64,000 nucleotides of DNA from Purpureocillium takamizusanense (taxonomy: Eukaryota > Ascomycota > Sordariomycetes > Hypocreales > Ophiocordycipitaceae), in the NCBI RefSeq assembly GCF_022605165.1, contig NC_063070.1, positions 1,178,001 to 1,242,000 of the forward strand, read 5' to 3'. The translations under genes and the position numbers were made by a program. The first letter of the stretch is position 1, and the number at the start of each line of letters is the position of its first letter. Below, piece by piece: positions 54,468 through 64,000 of the stretch. The notes beneath the pieces were generated by a model. The model searched no databases and was not told the origin of the DNA. It saw only the letters and a list, made by a program, of their open reading frames with translations.

Positions 54468-55943
54468 GGCCGTGGGCGGGGGCGTGGGGGGGCAACGGCA
54501 ACAGTGGCGACGGGCAACGGCGACAGTAGCGACGGGCGACTGCTTGCTACCCGCGGTGGGCGGCGCAATGGACAAGGGGAAGGACGGCAGCAGGGGCGCG
54601 AGTGAGGCGAGGTGAGCCGTGAACAGGCGGGCGTGGTGGCATGGGTCGGGTCGGGTTCTGCCCTGAGCATTGACCAGGTTACGATTGCCGCCCAGGACGG
54701 GAGGGGCCCCGTCGCCTAATAATCCCTCCAGGCCAGCTGCAGCTGCGGGCAGGGCTGTCGCGTTGCACCCGGGCCCAGGACAGCGGATTACACAGCACGA
54801 ACGAGCTGCCGTGACGGTCGAGTTTCAACCTCCATGGCGTGCTGCTTCAGCGCTTCCCCGCGTTTCCGCCCACCCCCCGGCTGCCCCGCCTGGCGCCTGA
54901 ATTCCATGTCAGCGGTCCCCCGCCCGTGGGCGTTGCTGCAGCGCAGAGGTCGCTTCCCCGCACGCCAACGTCGCCAGCAACCCGCCCAGATGCTGCCCCG
55001 CGGGTGCGTCGCCGGTGCCTGCACTGCAGGTCAGATCCGAATCATCCGACGCTGACCACACCCTGCTTCCGCGCCTGGCGTCGCACCGTCGCGCGTGGTG
55101 GCGTGGGCGACGGCATTCACGGCCGCGCATCCGACAGCCACCCCCCGCGTGGCAGATACTCTCTGTTTTTCACCATCAGGATTTTTCAATTTCTCAGTCT
55201 CGCAGCTGGCACCTCGCGACGAATCCTGCGTTTAGCTGCGTCGATGCATCGACAACAACTCCGTGATCGAACGGGTCGTGTCAGAGCTCGAGTCACTGCT
55301 GCTTATCGCACATCACATAATGCTGACTGGAGTAGCGAAGCCGCGACAGCGTGCGGGGGCACAGTGTCGATCCGTTTCGGATACCGTCACGCTGACGGTG
55401 CTGCGGGCCACCTCCTCCAGCACCTAAGCTCCATGCAGCCACCAGAATCGTCGTCACGACGACTTGCTCCCAGTGCACGAGGTTGCCGGTGTGTCCTTCA
55501 CGTTGGTGCTCGACTTGCATATCTGGACCTTGGTGGTGCGTGGGCCAGAGGTGCTGCCGGCCCTGCCTCTGAGCGTGGCATGTCCGTCTACCGTGGTCGG
55601 ATTATACGTGCCCGTATATACAATAATTCGATTGAAGCAACTGATTCGGTACGGCGTGATGCTGATGCTTCACGGCCAGGCCGTATCCCCGAGCGTCAGT
55701 CTACGGTATTTTAGCTGTATTGAGATGCCCTAGCTTGGTACAGACTTGCCGTCGGCGGTGCGCAGACGCAGAGCTGTCACTTCGATACAACGTACAGCTG
55801 AGCAGATGTTTACATCATCGGTGATGAGCGACGTGGATAGACAGTAACTAGACTGCAGCCCGTTGCTGCCAGCGGGGTCTTGGACCATCGACGTCGGCCT
55901 AGTGCTCACTGCTCAGCAGCTTCCCCTCATCAAGACGCGCAGC
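54468..55943. other. Divergent intergenic region, 1.5 kb
   Basis: Between the regulator and the cyclase-family gene, transcribed away from each other. ATCCGA strings occur near 55033, 55044 and 55124, but no perfect palindrome. Open frames here look non-coding. Confidence 0.4.
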
Positions 55944-57028
55944 ATGGCCAGACCGCCGTTCGACGCCCTCCCGCTCCGCCGCGACGGCCCGCGCGGCAAC
56001 GCCTGGGGCCTCTTCGGCGCCGGCGACGAGTGCGGCATGCTCAACCTGCTGACGCCCGAGACGACGCGCGCGGCGGCGGCCGAGATCGTCGACGGGACGC
56101 GCGTGCCCACCGACTGGCCGCTCGACAGCATGGCGCCGCCGTGCTTCGGCCGGCGGCCGCTGGCGCACGCCCTCGTGGAGAAGGCGCCGCGCTGCGTCAA
56201 CGACGACGAGCTCACCCTCAACACGCAGAGCAGCTCCCAGTGGGACGGCTTCCGCCACTTTGGCTTCCAGCGCGAGCGCCTGTTCTTCAACGGCGCGACG
56301 CAGCGCGAGCTGAGCACCACGACGGTCAATGGCATCCACGGTGCGTCTTCTCACCTCGCGTCGCTTCCTTCCCCATCCCTTCTCTGGTCGCGACGCGGCC
56401 GACTGACGTCTGGCGCGCCCAGCGTGGGTGGACAAGGGCGGCATCGTGGGCCGCGGCGTCCTGCTCGACTACGCGGCGTGGGCCGACGCGCGGGGCATCG
56501 CCATCGAGCCCTTCTCGACCGTCTCGATCCCCGTGTCGACGCTGCGGCAGGTGGCCGCCAGCCAGGGCGTCGCGGCGTTCCGGCCCGGCGACATCCTGTT
56601 CCTGCGCACGGGCTGGAACCGCGCGTACCGGGCGCTCGACGACGCCGCGCGGCGGGCCCTCGCGGCGCACGAGGTGCCGCCGGCCGTGGGCGTCGAGTCG
56701 TCCGAGGCGACGCTGCGCTGGCTCTGGGACGAGTCGTTCGCGGCCGTCGCCGGCGACCAGCCGGCCATGGAGGCGTGGCCGTGCCAGGACCCCGAGCACC
56801 GGCTGCACGAGTGGCTGCTGGCGGGCTGGGGCATGCCCATCGGCGAGCTGTTTGACCTCGAGCGGCTGAGCGAAGAGTGCGCCAGGCGGAGGCGGTACAC
56901 CTTCTTCTTTAGCAGCGTGCCGCTGAATGTAAGTTTCTGCCGCGAGCATGCAGTGGCGGCGCTTGCTGACACGTCACGAGGTTCCGGGAGGAGTGGCCAG
57001 TCCGCCCAACGGCGTTGCCATCTTTTGA
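55944..57028 (+). CDS. Cyclase / kynurenine-formamidase-family hydrolase
   Basis: Three exons (55944-56340, 56423-56928, 56981-57028; introns 82 and 52 nt) give 316 residues. Blocks typical of the fungal 'putative cyclase' group are GNAWGLFGAGDECGMLNLLT, SSSQWDGFRHFGFQ (metal-site region), INGIHAWVDKGGIVGRGVLL, GDILFLRTGWNRAYRAL, and the terminal SSVPLNVPGGVASPPNGVAIF, which is restored by the last splice. Members hydrolyse N-formylkynurenine or cyclic amides and lactones. A kynurenine link would fit anthranilate-derived aromatic acids, but the canonical HxGTHxD motif is replaced here by a WDGFRH form, so the reaction is open. It converges on the SDR gene. Confidence 0.87.
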
Positions 57029-57198
57029 CAGAAACGAGGTTGCTACTTTCTGATGACGGGGCCCGTCCAAAGGCGTTGTTCTTGCATCGAGGGGGCACCC
57101 TAGCGGAGCTGCCATGTGACTCTCGTGATATGCGTAATGTGCTTTGTGACACGAGACCACTCTTGTACGCCCACCCACTGTATACTGTCATCCCCGGT

Positions 57199-58335
57199 CT
57201 AGGAAGAAATGCCCGCCTCCTTCTCCAGCTCCTCCCTGCTCGGGCACCACTTGTCCTGCAGCGCCCTGTCCAGGCTGTTGCCGTACACGTCCTTGCTCCA
57301 CCACTCGCCCCAGCTCGTCAGGAAGATGCGCTCCGGGTCCTCGGGGAAGTCGTCTCGCGTGAGCGCCGCCAGGATGCTCGCCGCGCCTGTCCGTCGTCAG
57401 CACACCAAGTTCATCACGCAAGCCGGGCCCGCGGGACGCATGAGGGGACATACCTTCGGGGACCGTCTTGGCGTCGGGCATGTCCATGGACGGCTTGAGG
57501 CCGGTGGAGCGCCCGAGGCCCGTGCCGGGGATGAGGCCGGGCGAGACGGCGACGACGCGGCACCGGCCCTCGAGCTGGCGGCGCCACCAGTGCGCGCCGA
57601 GCAGCTGCGCAAACTTGCTCTCCGAGTAGATGGCGCGGAAGTGCGCGCCCGACCCGGCGGCGAGGTCCTGCTCCAGCTTGCCTGGGGGTGTCAGCGCGCT
57701 GCCCACTGCAATGATCCGGGCGAGTTCAGGTGCCGCTTACTTGGATCGGGGACGTTGCGGACGGCGCCCGAGGAGACGACGACGATGCGCGCGCGCGACG
57801 CCACGAGCTTCTCCCGCAGGAGGTGCACGAGGTAGTGTTGGGCTTTGAAGCGTCAGCACAGCTCATCAGAGGCGGAAGCCGGGCGGGCGGGTGGGCGGCG
57901 GCGGCGCACAAAAGTGGTTGACGACGGCGGCCTCGCACCAGCGCGAGCCGTGCGGGCCGGGCCCCTCGGCGCCCTTGCTCACGCCCGCGTTGAGCAAGAG
58001 GCAGTCGATGGCGTCGACGCTCTCGAGCGCGCGGCCGGCAAAGGCGCGGACGGCGCGCAGGTCGGCGAGGTCGAGGGGCAGCACGGTGAGGGGGTTGGCG
58101 GCGCGGTCAAAGACGAGGCGGTCAAAGGCGGCGGCGGTGGCGGCGGTGTCGCGCGCGCCGAGGACGATGCGGTACGGCTGGGCCTGCTCGAGGAGCTGCT
58201 TGACGGCCTCGAAGCCCTGGGGAGCCGGTTAGCTCGGTGCTGAGTTGGTGGTGAAGCATTTGAAAGGCGGGGGGGGGGGGCTACCAGTCCAGAGGAGACG
58301 CCGGTGGCGACGATTGTCTTTGCGAGGGTGGCCAT
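57199..58335 (-). CDS. Short-chain dehydrogenase/reductase
   Basis: Five exons (58335-58285, 58216-57910, 57842-57741, 57681-57454, 57386-57199; introns 68, 67, 59 and 67 nt) give 291 residues. The nucleotide-binding motif TGVSSGLG (11-18) is formed across the first splice. NAGVSKG, the catalytic Ser in IVVVSSGAVRN and the YxxxK in IYSESKFAQLLG complete the SDR signature. The C-terminal half (SWGEWWSKDVYGNSLDRALQ) resembles retinol-dehydrogenase/protochlorophyllide-reductase-like fungal SDRs. NADP use is likely from the arginine in LGARDTAA. It is convergent with the cyclase-family gene, 170 bp apart. A role in oxidising or reducing a cluster intermediate is inferred. Confidence 0.9.
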
Positions 58336-58774
58336 GATGGATCGCGGGGAGGGGAGATGTCGTGGTCGTCGAGCTCACTGGCAGGATTACAATGAGCAGC
58401 CTGGCTTTATGGATGTGATCGGGCAGGTGAGGTTGGATGAGGCGCGTTGGCAGCGAGGCCATGAAGTCATCGAGACAGGCCTCTGAGTGAACGCGGCAGT
58501 TGAGGCGCTGGGCCACCTGTGGACGTCTTCCAGTGGAAGACCCCCGGAGGCACCACCGGCTTTAGCGGACTTGTAAGCTCCGGCCGTGGCTGATTACCAA
58601 TTGAGCGGAATGCATCATACGCTCACCAGCATCGCTGATTTTCAATCGCCGCCACGGACACGCGGTCAGCCTCGTCATAGGCACTCGGCCGTGCTGATCT
58701 GCGTTGGTACCTGCTGCGAGTACGAAGTGTACGGGCATCATCCTCAGCGTCTGACTACCTCCCGTCGGGTGGCT
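58336..58774. other. Intergenic between SDR and APH-like genes
   Basis: No additional gene seen. Serves as promoter of the SDR and 3' flank of the APH-like gene. Confidence 0.45.
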
Positions 58775-59866
58775 TCAGACACCACCTCCGAGCCGGCCCA
58801 CCCCCGCGGCATCTAGCTCCAGCGGGCCCACCCCCTCCAGCGCCCGGGCCAGCTGCCGCCGCACCAGCCCCTCGGGCGAGTCGTCCCCCGCGTTGAGCAC
58901 CGCGTCCAGCCGCTCCACGGCCTCGCACCGCGCGACCCGCAGCCCCCTCCGCACGGCCGCCGGGTTGCGCCCCGCCCCGGCGCCGACCCGCGCCGCCGCC
59001 GCCGCCCCGAGGGAGATGGCCAGCCCGCCGACGTCGGTCCCCGGGTGCGCCGCCGCGCGCGCGTCGCTCCAGTCGATGACGCCGCCGAGCCGGCCCGTGG
59101 CGGCGTCGATGAAGATGTGCTCGCCCTTGAGGTCTGCGTGCGACAGCACCTCCTCCTCCTCCTCCTCCTCCTCCACTCCCTCCGTATCCCCCGACAATGA
59201 CATTCCCGCGGGCGGTTCCATGTCCGCATCCGCCGCCGCGAGGTACCCCTCAAAGTCGACGCCGGCGAGCGCGCCGAGCTGGTTCCTGTCCCGCAGCCTG
59301 CGCCACGCCTGCGCCGCGGTGCCCGTGAGCTCGCGGTCGCGCCGCTCGTCCGCGGGCGGGTACCCGAGCCGCTCCGCCGCGTCCCGCACCGGCCGGCGCC
59401 CCAGCACGGCCAGCAGCGCCGCGAGCCCGCGCTCCGTCTCCGCCGTGACCGCGCCCGGCGGCGCCTCCTCCACCGACACGCCCGCCGCCCTGCGACACAG
59501 CGCGTACGCCCACCGCCTCTGCCCGCCGCTGCCCTGATGCGTCGCCGTCGTCGTGATGGAGGTGCCGAGGGCAAGAATCTCCGGGATGGCGTCCCGCACT
59601 TGGGGGGGCGCGTGCGCTGCTTCGGCCTCGGCGCGCAGCACGTCGAGCAGCGCCTTTTCCCGACGCAGCGCCTCCAGTCCGTCGTCGTCGTCGTCGTCGT
59701 CGCCGTCGTGTACCACCGGGACGCGCAGAACCATGTCGTCGTTGACGAACCAGACGATGTGCTCGCTGCCCTCGGTGCTGCGGCGCGCGCGCGCGGGCTG
59801 CGACACGGGGAGCGATGCGAGCAGCCGCGCCGCGTCGGCGTCGGAGACGCGCAGCTGGTCGGACAT
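58775..59866 (-). CDS. Aminoglycoside-phosphotransferase-fold kinase-like protein
   Basis: Single exon of 363 residues from the ATG reading MSDQLRVSDAD. The APH fold is suggested by EHIVWFVNDDMVLRVPVV (strand pair with ATP-binding Lys/Arg), the Brenner-type catalytic loop LSHADLKGEHIFID, and the metal-binding Asp in GGVIDWSDA. The usual Asn of HGDxxxxN is a His here (GEHIF), a variant known in macrolide-kinase-like members. Two homopolymer tracts, about seven Asp (59681-59704) and eight Glu (59147-59173), come from trinucleotide runs in loops. Fungal members phosphorylate small molecules or are uncharacterised; antibiotic resistance should not be assumed. It marks the right end of the cluster. 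Confidence 0.85.
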   Translation of the reverse strand: MSDQLRVSDADAARLLASLPVSQPARARRSTEGSEHIVWFVNDDMVLRVPVVHDGDDDDDDDGLEALRREKALLDVLRAEAEAAHAPPQVRDAIPEILALGTSITTTATHQGSGGQRRWAYALCRRAAGVSVEEAPPGAVTAETERGLAALLAVLGRRPVRDAAERLGYPPADERRDRELTGTAAQAWRRLRDRNQLGALAGVDFEGYLAAADADMEPPAGMSLSGDTEGVEEEEEEEEVLSHADLKGEHIFIDAATGRLGGVIDWSDARAAAHPGTDVGGLAISLGAAAAARVGAGAGRNPAAVRRGLRVARCEAVERLDAVLNAGDDSPEGLVRRQLARALEGVGPLELDAAGVGRLGGGV

Positions 59867-60434
59867 GGTGAGGACCCGACCCCGGGATGTGGGCGATTTG
59901 CGTTTACGTCTTGCCCAGCGCTCTGGCAGCACCGCAAGGTTAAATAGTCCAGCGTTGCACCGTCTGCCTGCCTGCCTGCCTGCTGCGCAGCGCCTGTTGA
60001 CTCAGTCGGCGAGTCGCCGCGTAAGACGGGACAAGGGCCCGACGCGAGACACGAAAGGCATCATCAGCACTGCAGCTCTCCATTTTCCCCCATCATCTGA
60101 TTTATTCACCGGCACTGCTCTGCGAGCATCTTCGTCACTATAACGATGGGTGGGTTCCATGTCATGGCATCGTGCGGACCCATGTCTCTCGAGCAGATTG
60201 AGCCCTGCCATTGAGCGCAGCAGCCGCGTTGAAACTGTGGTTCCATTCTAGTTTCAAGATGAGAGCATCGTTTGTGCGGCCAAAACATTCCTGTCTCGTC
60301 CGGACAATACTCATTCCGAATATGTGAAGAAGAAAAAATTTATTGCAAAACTTTTCTCCCGGCAGATATCTAGAATCCTTTCCCCCATCCCATCGTCGAA
60401 AAGCACTGCCAATCAATCCGGAACCGGAACCGAA
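59867..60434. other. Intergenic, transition to AT-richer DNA
   Basis: From about 60230 the sequence becomes visibly richer in A and T than the preceding 60 kb. A GCCT microsatellite occurs near 59968-59990. No gene seen. Confidence 0.45.
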
Positions 60435-60779
60435 TTAGCTATAATGCAAGCATTCCTCGTAACACTTGTCGCGCCAGCAGATACAGGAATTCTGTACGCA
60501 GTTACGACAATCACGACAAAGCTTTCTGGCTTTGTCGTTGGTAGATCTGGCGTCACACTGTGTAATATCGTGAGCCGCATATTGGGCGTCAATGCAGGCT
60601 GTATTGGTGAACTTTTCGTAGCATCCTTCTATGCAATGGGAACTACCCTGGCTGCAAAGGTCCCGACAATGATTGCAGAGTTTAGACGCACACAGCCCCG
60701 GAGGACGTGGGTGGGGGTCTTGTGGTGAAGCCGATACAGCCAAGGCGAAAAGAGCGAGAGCAGTGACGACTTTGGCCAT
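60435..60779 (-). CDS. Small secreted cysteine-rich protein (effector-like)
   Basis: Single exon, 114 residues. The first 18 residues (MAKVVTALALFALAVSAS) form a clear signal peptide with a likely cut after VSAS. The mature part has 15 cysteines in about 95 residues, many paired: LCASKLCNHCRDLC, KLCRDCRNC, SCICWRDKCYEEC. There are no membrane segments, GPI-anchor signal or known enzyme motif. The pattern does not match hydrophobins (eight spaced Cys), CFEM or LysM domains. Codon use is AT-richer than in its neighbours, and it lies in an AT-rich island, the setting in which fungal effectors and young secreted proteins often occur. Odd Cys number suggests one free thiol or dimerisation. Function unknown. 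Confidence 0.8.
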   Translation of the reverse strand: MAKVVTALALFALAVSASPQDPHPRPPGLCASKLCNHCRDLCSQGSSHCIEGCYEKFTNTACIDAQYAAHDITQCDARSTNDKARKLCRDCRNCVQNSCICWRDKCYEECLHYS

Positions 60780-61754
60780 TGATTCGGTGAGTGATGTGCC
60801 TGTGCAAAATCAATCAGCTTCGAGGCTCCCCTGCCGACTTGGAGCTGTAGTATCTTACGTCTGATGGATGCTCGTGTATTCGAGTTTGCAAACAGTATTT
60901 ATCCCTAGGTTCGTTGTATGATATAACGGGGGAGACGGTCCCCTTTTATGGCTAGCCTTGACCATAGGAACTGAGTGATATACCCGGTCCGGTCCGAGGG
61001 AACTGACCCCGAAAGCCCATTCCCAAAGCTCTCGAGCGCAAGGAATGCTGTATAATAGCTGTATTCCTTATTAAGCTACTCTAAATCTACGATCGAAAGT
61101 GTTGAGCCATATGATGCTAGATGCGTCGCAGTATGATATAACCAAAATGTCACGGTCGCAAGTGTCATGTCAAGGCGGCAATGAGACTGCACGTAACTTT
61201 CCCGTGTGGCGGGGTACAAGGTCTGGTGCTGCTGCGCAGGCGACTCAGAAGCTCGGACCTGCAAGCTTCAGGGTTGAATGAACAAGACCTTGCGTTTAGA
61301 TCAATTGACCAAGACTGACTGCACTCTTACCTGAGTACCCGTGAGAGCCGTGTACGTGACGGCGTACGGTTCGGAAATGGTGCGGGAGTTTTCTACCGGT
61401 CTTGACGGGGAACCTTGCGAGCTAACTTACTGGCCTAGTGTTTAGATGTCGACACCCAAGTTTATCCGCGACGCAAAGCATGCCTATGACTAAGAGAGTG
61501 CGTGCTTGTATAGAGTTGGAAGACTAATCTTGGTAATCGGGATATAGTTATCCAATAGTCATACTACGCCCTCGCTTCATTCCTTCCTGTCCGTCCCCGT
61601 GTGTCTGTTTAGAGCGGCAGCCCGGAACACGTCATGGATACGCGCCCGTCGCCATGCATCATGGTGCCATACCATCTCGACCTGCAGAAATGCCGAAGCC
61701 GACGATAGACACCTCCGTCTATGGATTCTTCAGCGCGCCCCGCATCGGGGTTTA
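60780..61754. other. AT-rich non-coding island
   Basis: About 1 kb of compositionally distinct DNA with no coding exon found. It may be a decayed element or foreign segment. A self-complementary GGGGGAGACGGTCCCC lies near 60928-60943, and a hairpin at 61345-61372 is listed separately. Confidence 0.5.
61345..61372 (+). other. Stable hairpin resembling a group II intron domain V
   Basis: GAGCC/GGTTC (with one G-T pair) closes an inner perfect stem GTACG/CGTAC, with a two-base GT bulge and TGACGG loop. The GAGCCGT...ACGGTTC ends recall domain V of group II introns. The usual GAAA loop and 3'-side bulge are missing, so this is only a resemblance. Confidence 0.25.
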
Positions 61755-63665
61755 TCACCACCGCCAGCGAGCCCACGTCGAGCTCCTCGCGAGCGCCAGC
61801 TGCGCCGCTCGCACATCCGCCTCCCCGCCGCCGCCGCCGCCGCCTCTCCTCGCATGAACCCCCCCGGCCACCACCTCCTCGGGCCGCTCAAAGTACCGTC
61901 CGTCGGGGTCGCAGCGCACGTCCTCGGCGGGCAGCGTGCCGTCGAAGAGGTACGCGCGCACGTGGTTCACGGCGCAGCGCGACGGCATGGCCAGCGAGCA
62001 GTGGCCGTAGGCGCGGACCTCGACGAGGCGGGCGCCGTCAAAGGCGTCGCGCGCGACCCGGGCGGAGCGCAGCGGGCAGACGGGGTCGTACGTGGTGGAC
62101 AGCACGAGCAGCGGGTGGGCGGTGCGGATGCGGGTGCGGCGTTGCGGGCGGAAGGCGTGCGTGCGCGGCAGCGGCCACTGCTGGCGCGCGTGGTTGATGC
62201 GGTTGTGCGAGACGGCAAAGGCGTGCGTCGCGTAAAAGGGCAGCAGTACGGCGTTGAGGGCCTCGCGCCCGCGCACGGCGCCAAAGTGCGCGGGCCCGAC
62301 GCGCCCGTCGTTGAGCTCGACCAGGTCGGTGGCCTCGCCCACGGGCCGGAACGCCGGCGGCTCGCCGCGCCCGTAGGCGAGGAACGCCTCGGTCGCGTTG
62401 TCGGCCGGCGTCGTCGGCGACGTCATCATGGCCGCGAGCCGGTCCGCCAGCTGCGCCCACCCGCTCGGCGCGTACATGTGCCGCCACACGCCCGACAGCC
62501 ACATGGCCTTGTGGTCGAGCACGCCGTACGTGGAGGCGTTGACGTAGACGGGGAGGGGGTCGGTCCTGAGGCGCTCGAGGAAGGCCATGACCTTGGCCCG
62601 GAGCGCGACGGCTGCGGGGGCAGGCCCGGATTCGAACCCGGAGTGGGGGTTGGACCCGGACCCGGACCCGGACCCGGACCCGGACCCGGACCCGGAGCCC
62701 CCGCCGCTACCGCCGGCCAGCGGCGACAGCGCGCACCGGGCGCCCGCCTTGACGCACTCGTCAAAGAAGCCGTCGAGCACGCGCTGCGAGTCGGTAAAGT
62801 CGGCCAGCAGCAGCGGCGCCTCGTACCACTCAAACAAATCGGCCACGCCGTCGACGATGACGCGCGCGCACCGCTCGGGGAACAGCTGCGCGTACGTCTG
62901 CCCCAGCAGGCTGCCGTAGCTCAGCCCCCAGTAGACCATGTCGCGCTGGCCCACGGCGTCGAGGATCGAGTTCATGTCGGCGGCCGTCTGCGGCGTGTTG
63001 ACGTAGCGGCCGTGCTCGCCCATGGCGTCGGCGCACGCGCGCACGTAGTTTGTCGTCCAGGCGTAGCGCCGGGGGCTCTCGCGCGCCGCGTCGTCGCCGT
63101 CGTTGGGGTTGGCCATGGCCTCGCGCGTCGCCTGGTCCGGGTAGCAGCTGGCGAGCGGGCGCGACGAGTTGACCCCCCGCGGGTCAAACGACAGGATGTG
63201 GAAGCGCTCGTCGACGAGCGCGCTGAGCTCCGGCCCGTCCCCGTACATGAGCGCGAACCCGGACCCGCCGGGCCCCCCCGGGTTCATGACGAGGTTGCGC
63301 GTCGCGTTGTTGCGCCCGCGCAGCCGCACCAGCGGGATGTGGAAGCTCTTGCCGCCCTCGTTGTTGCTGCTGTTGAACTGGTCCATGGGCACGTCGATGG
63401 CGCTGCACTCGAGGCCGCGCCCGCGCACCGTCCCGCACGGCCGCCACTTGATGCGCTCGCCCGGGTACGAGAGCAGCAGGCCGCCGTCGCCGCCGCCGTC
63501 GTGCCGCTTCGCGAGGCATTGCGGCACGACGCCCGAGACGAGGTGGAACGCGAGCCAGCAGACGGCGAGGGCGACGGCGCCGGCCTGGACGAGCCTCCTC
63601 GCCGCCAGTCGAGCGGGCCATGGGGGCCGAGCGGGCCGTCGCGGGGGCTGATGCTTCTCGTCCAT
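61755..63665 (-). CDS. Membrane-anchored alpha/beta hydrolase, tripeptidyl-aminopeptidase-like
   Basis: Single exon, 636 residues. A basic N-terminus is followed by one hydrophobic segment (LVQAGAVALAVCWLAFHLVS) that should act as signal anchor, placing the enzyme in the lumen or outside. The catalytic fold is shown by NLVMNPGGPGGSGFAL (oxyanion region), SFDPRGVNSSRPL, the nucleophile elbow YWGLSYGSLLGQTYA, the acid in LLVLSTTYDPVCPL and His in VRAYGHCSLAMPSRC, as in the TAP/SCO7095 group. CSAIDVPMD is another family block. An insert of alternating Gly and Ser, encoded by a hexanucleotide repeat, lies mid-protein. The last 40 residues (Gly-rich) are unlike the family, so the true C-terminus might differ. 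Likely a secreted or wall-associated peptidase. Confidence 0.88.
   Translation of the reverse strand: MDEKHQPPRRPARPPWPARLAARRLVQAGAVALAVCWLAFHLVSGVVPQCLAKRHDGGGDGGLLLSYPGERIKWRPCGTVRGRGLECSAIDVPMDQFNSSNNEGGKSFHIPLVRLRGRNNATRNLVMNPGGPGGSGFALMYGDGPELSALVDERFHILSFDPRGVNSSRPLASCYPDQATREAMANPNDGDDAARESPRRYAWTTNYVRACADAMGEHGRYVNTPQTAADMNSILDAVGQRDMVYWGLSYGSLLGQTYAQLFPERCARVIVDGVADLFEWYEAPLLLADFTDSQRVLDGFFDECVKAGARCALSPLAGGSGGGSGSGSGSGSGSGSGSNPHSGFESGPAPAAVALRAKVMAFLERLRTDPLPVYVNASTYGVLDHKAMWLSGVWRHMYAPSGWAQLADRLAAMMTSPTTPADNATEAFLAYGRGEPPAFRPVGEATDLVELNDGRVGPAHFGAVRGREALNAVLLPFYATHAFAVSHNRINHARQQWPLPRTHAFRPQRRTRIRTAHPLLVLSTTYDPVCPLRSARVARDAFDGARLVEVRAYGHCSLAMPSRCAVNHVRAYLFDGTLPAEDVRCDPDGRYFERPEEVVAGGVHARRGGGGGGGEADVRAAQLALARSSTWARWRW
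62652..62693. repeat. GGACCC hexanucleotide repeat, coding
   Basis: Seven perfect GGACCC units encode a Gly-Ser linker in the hydrolase on the minus strand. Expansion or contraction would keep the frame. Confidence 0.95.
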
Positions 63666-63892
63666 GCCGAGGCAAGACGACGTAGATGCGAGGGCGCTTG
63701 GCTGTCTAATGAATGCGATTGCGCGCTGCTGTTGTTGCCCTGGCTCTCGCAGTCTTCACTCTCCAGCCTCGAGCCGTGCCGTCGAGAATCCGAAGCCGAG
63801 CACCGGCCGCGCTCTTTATGGCACGGCAGCATCCCATCCGCAGAGGATTGCGTTGCAGAGCTGCCTGCCGCGTGTCGTTTGTTCTGCATGGA
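63666..63892. other. Short upstream region of the TAP-like hydrolase
   Basis: 227 bp; nothing seen beyond probable promoter sequence. Confidence 0.35.
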
Positions 63893-64000
63893 TCACGACG
63901 CCCTCTGAACCGCAGCCGCAGCGGGACCGACCAAGCCTAGGCGGTACAAGCCGCGGCTCTCGTACCCGGCCTGCGCGTGAGGCTCCCCCAGGTCGATGCC
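63893..64000 (-). CDS. Possible C-terminal end of a gene beyond the right edge
   Basis: A minus-strand frame open from the window edge reads GIDLGEPHAQAGYESRGLYR and continues to a TGA at 63895-63893. The first 20 residues look protein-like, the remainder less so, and an intron may intervene. I do not recognise it. Confidence 0.28.
   Translation of the reverse strand, partial: GIDLGEPHAQAGYESRGLYRLGLVGPAAAAVQRAS

Overview
The window is nuclear DNA of a GC-rich filamentous ascomycete (Pezizomycotina). Most genes are interrupted by short introns, mostly 45-90 nt, with GTRNGT-like donors and CTGAC-type branch sites just before the acceptor. Typical fungal families are present: RTA1, Zn2Cys6 regulators, a UNC93-like transporter, COQ1, VMA12, allantoinase and an ELYS-type nucleoporin. 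The species cannot be fixed from the sequence; a Sordariomycete is a reasonable guess. I support 31 protein genes (two cut by the window edges, the right-hand one weakly supported) and two tRNA genes. Exon borders were read by eye and give continuous frames.

Left part (1-41 kb): mostly housekeeping. A divergent ribosomal pair (ubiquitin-eS31 and eS26) is followed by a 101-aa protein, condensin SMC4 divergent from an ELYS-like nucleoporin, an EBP-type sterol isomerase, a MurQ-etherase/sugar-kinase fusion, a UNC93-like transporter and two intron-containing tRNA-Phe genes. Next come allantoinase, polyprenyl diphosphate synthase, VMA12, a cytochrome P450, a stand-alone ESCO-type zinc finger with a PIP-like motif, an RBR ubiquitin ligase, an eight-exon sugar transporter, two unnamed conserved proteins, an ankyrin protein and an RTA1 membrane protein.

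Central-right part (41.1-59.9 kb): a dense accessory block that reads as an aromatic-acid catabolic cluster. It holds a 2,3-dihydroxybenzoate-type decarboxylase, a SnoaL-like protein, a PcaD-like alpha/beta hydrolase, a family III CoA-transferase, an intradiol ring-cleavage dioxygenase, a salicylate-hydroxylase-like FAD monooxygenase, a Zn2Cys6 regulator, a cyclase/kynurenine-formamidase-family enzyme, an SDR and an APH-fold kinase. Together they suggest conversion of a salicylate, anthranilate or 2,3-dihydroxybenzoate-type acid to catechol, ortho cleavage, and feeding toward the 3-oxoadipate route. The substrate is inferred.

Right end (59.9-64 kb): an AT-richer island carries a small secreted cysteine-rich protein, then a membrane-anchored TAP-type alpha/beta hydrolase, and possibly the tail of a gene that continues beyond the edge.

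A recurrent oddity is tandem duplication across or just past stop codons (allantoinase, P450 and the gene at 35599), so that degenerate copies of the terminal codons sit in the 3' flank. Several gaps of 1-2.7 kb contain no gene I can support.
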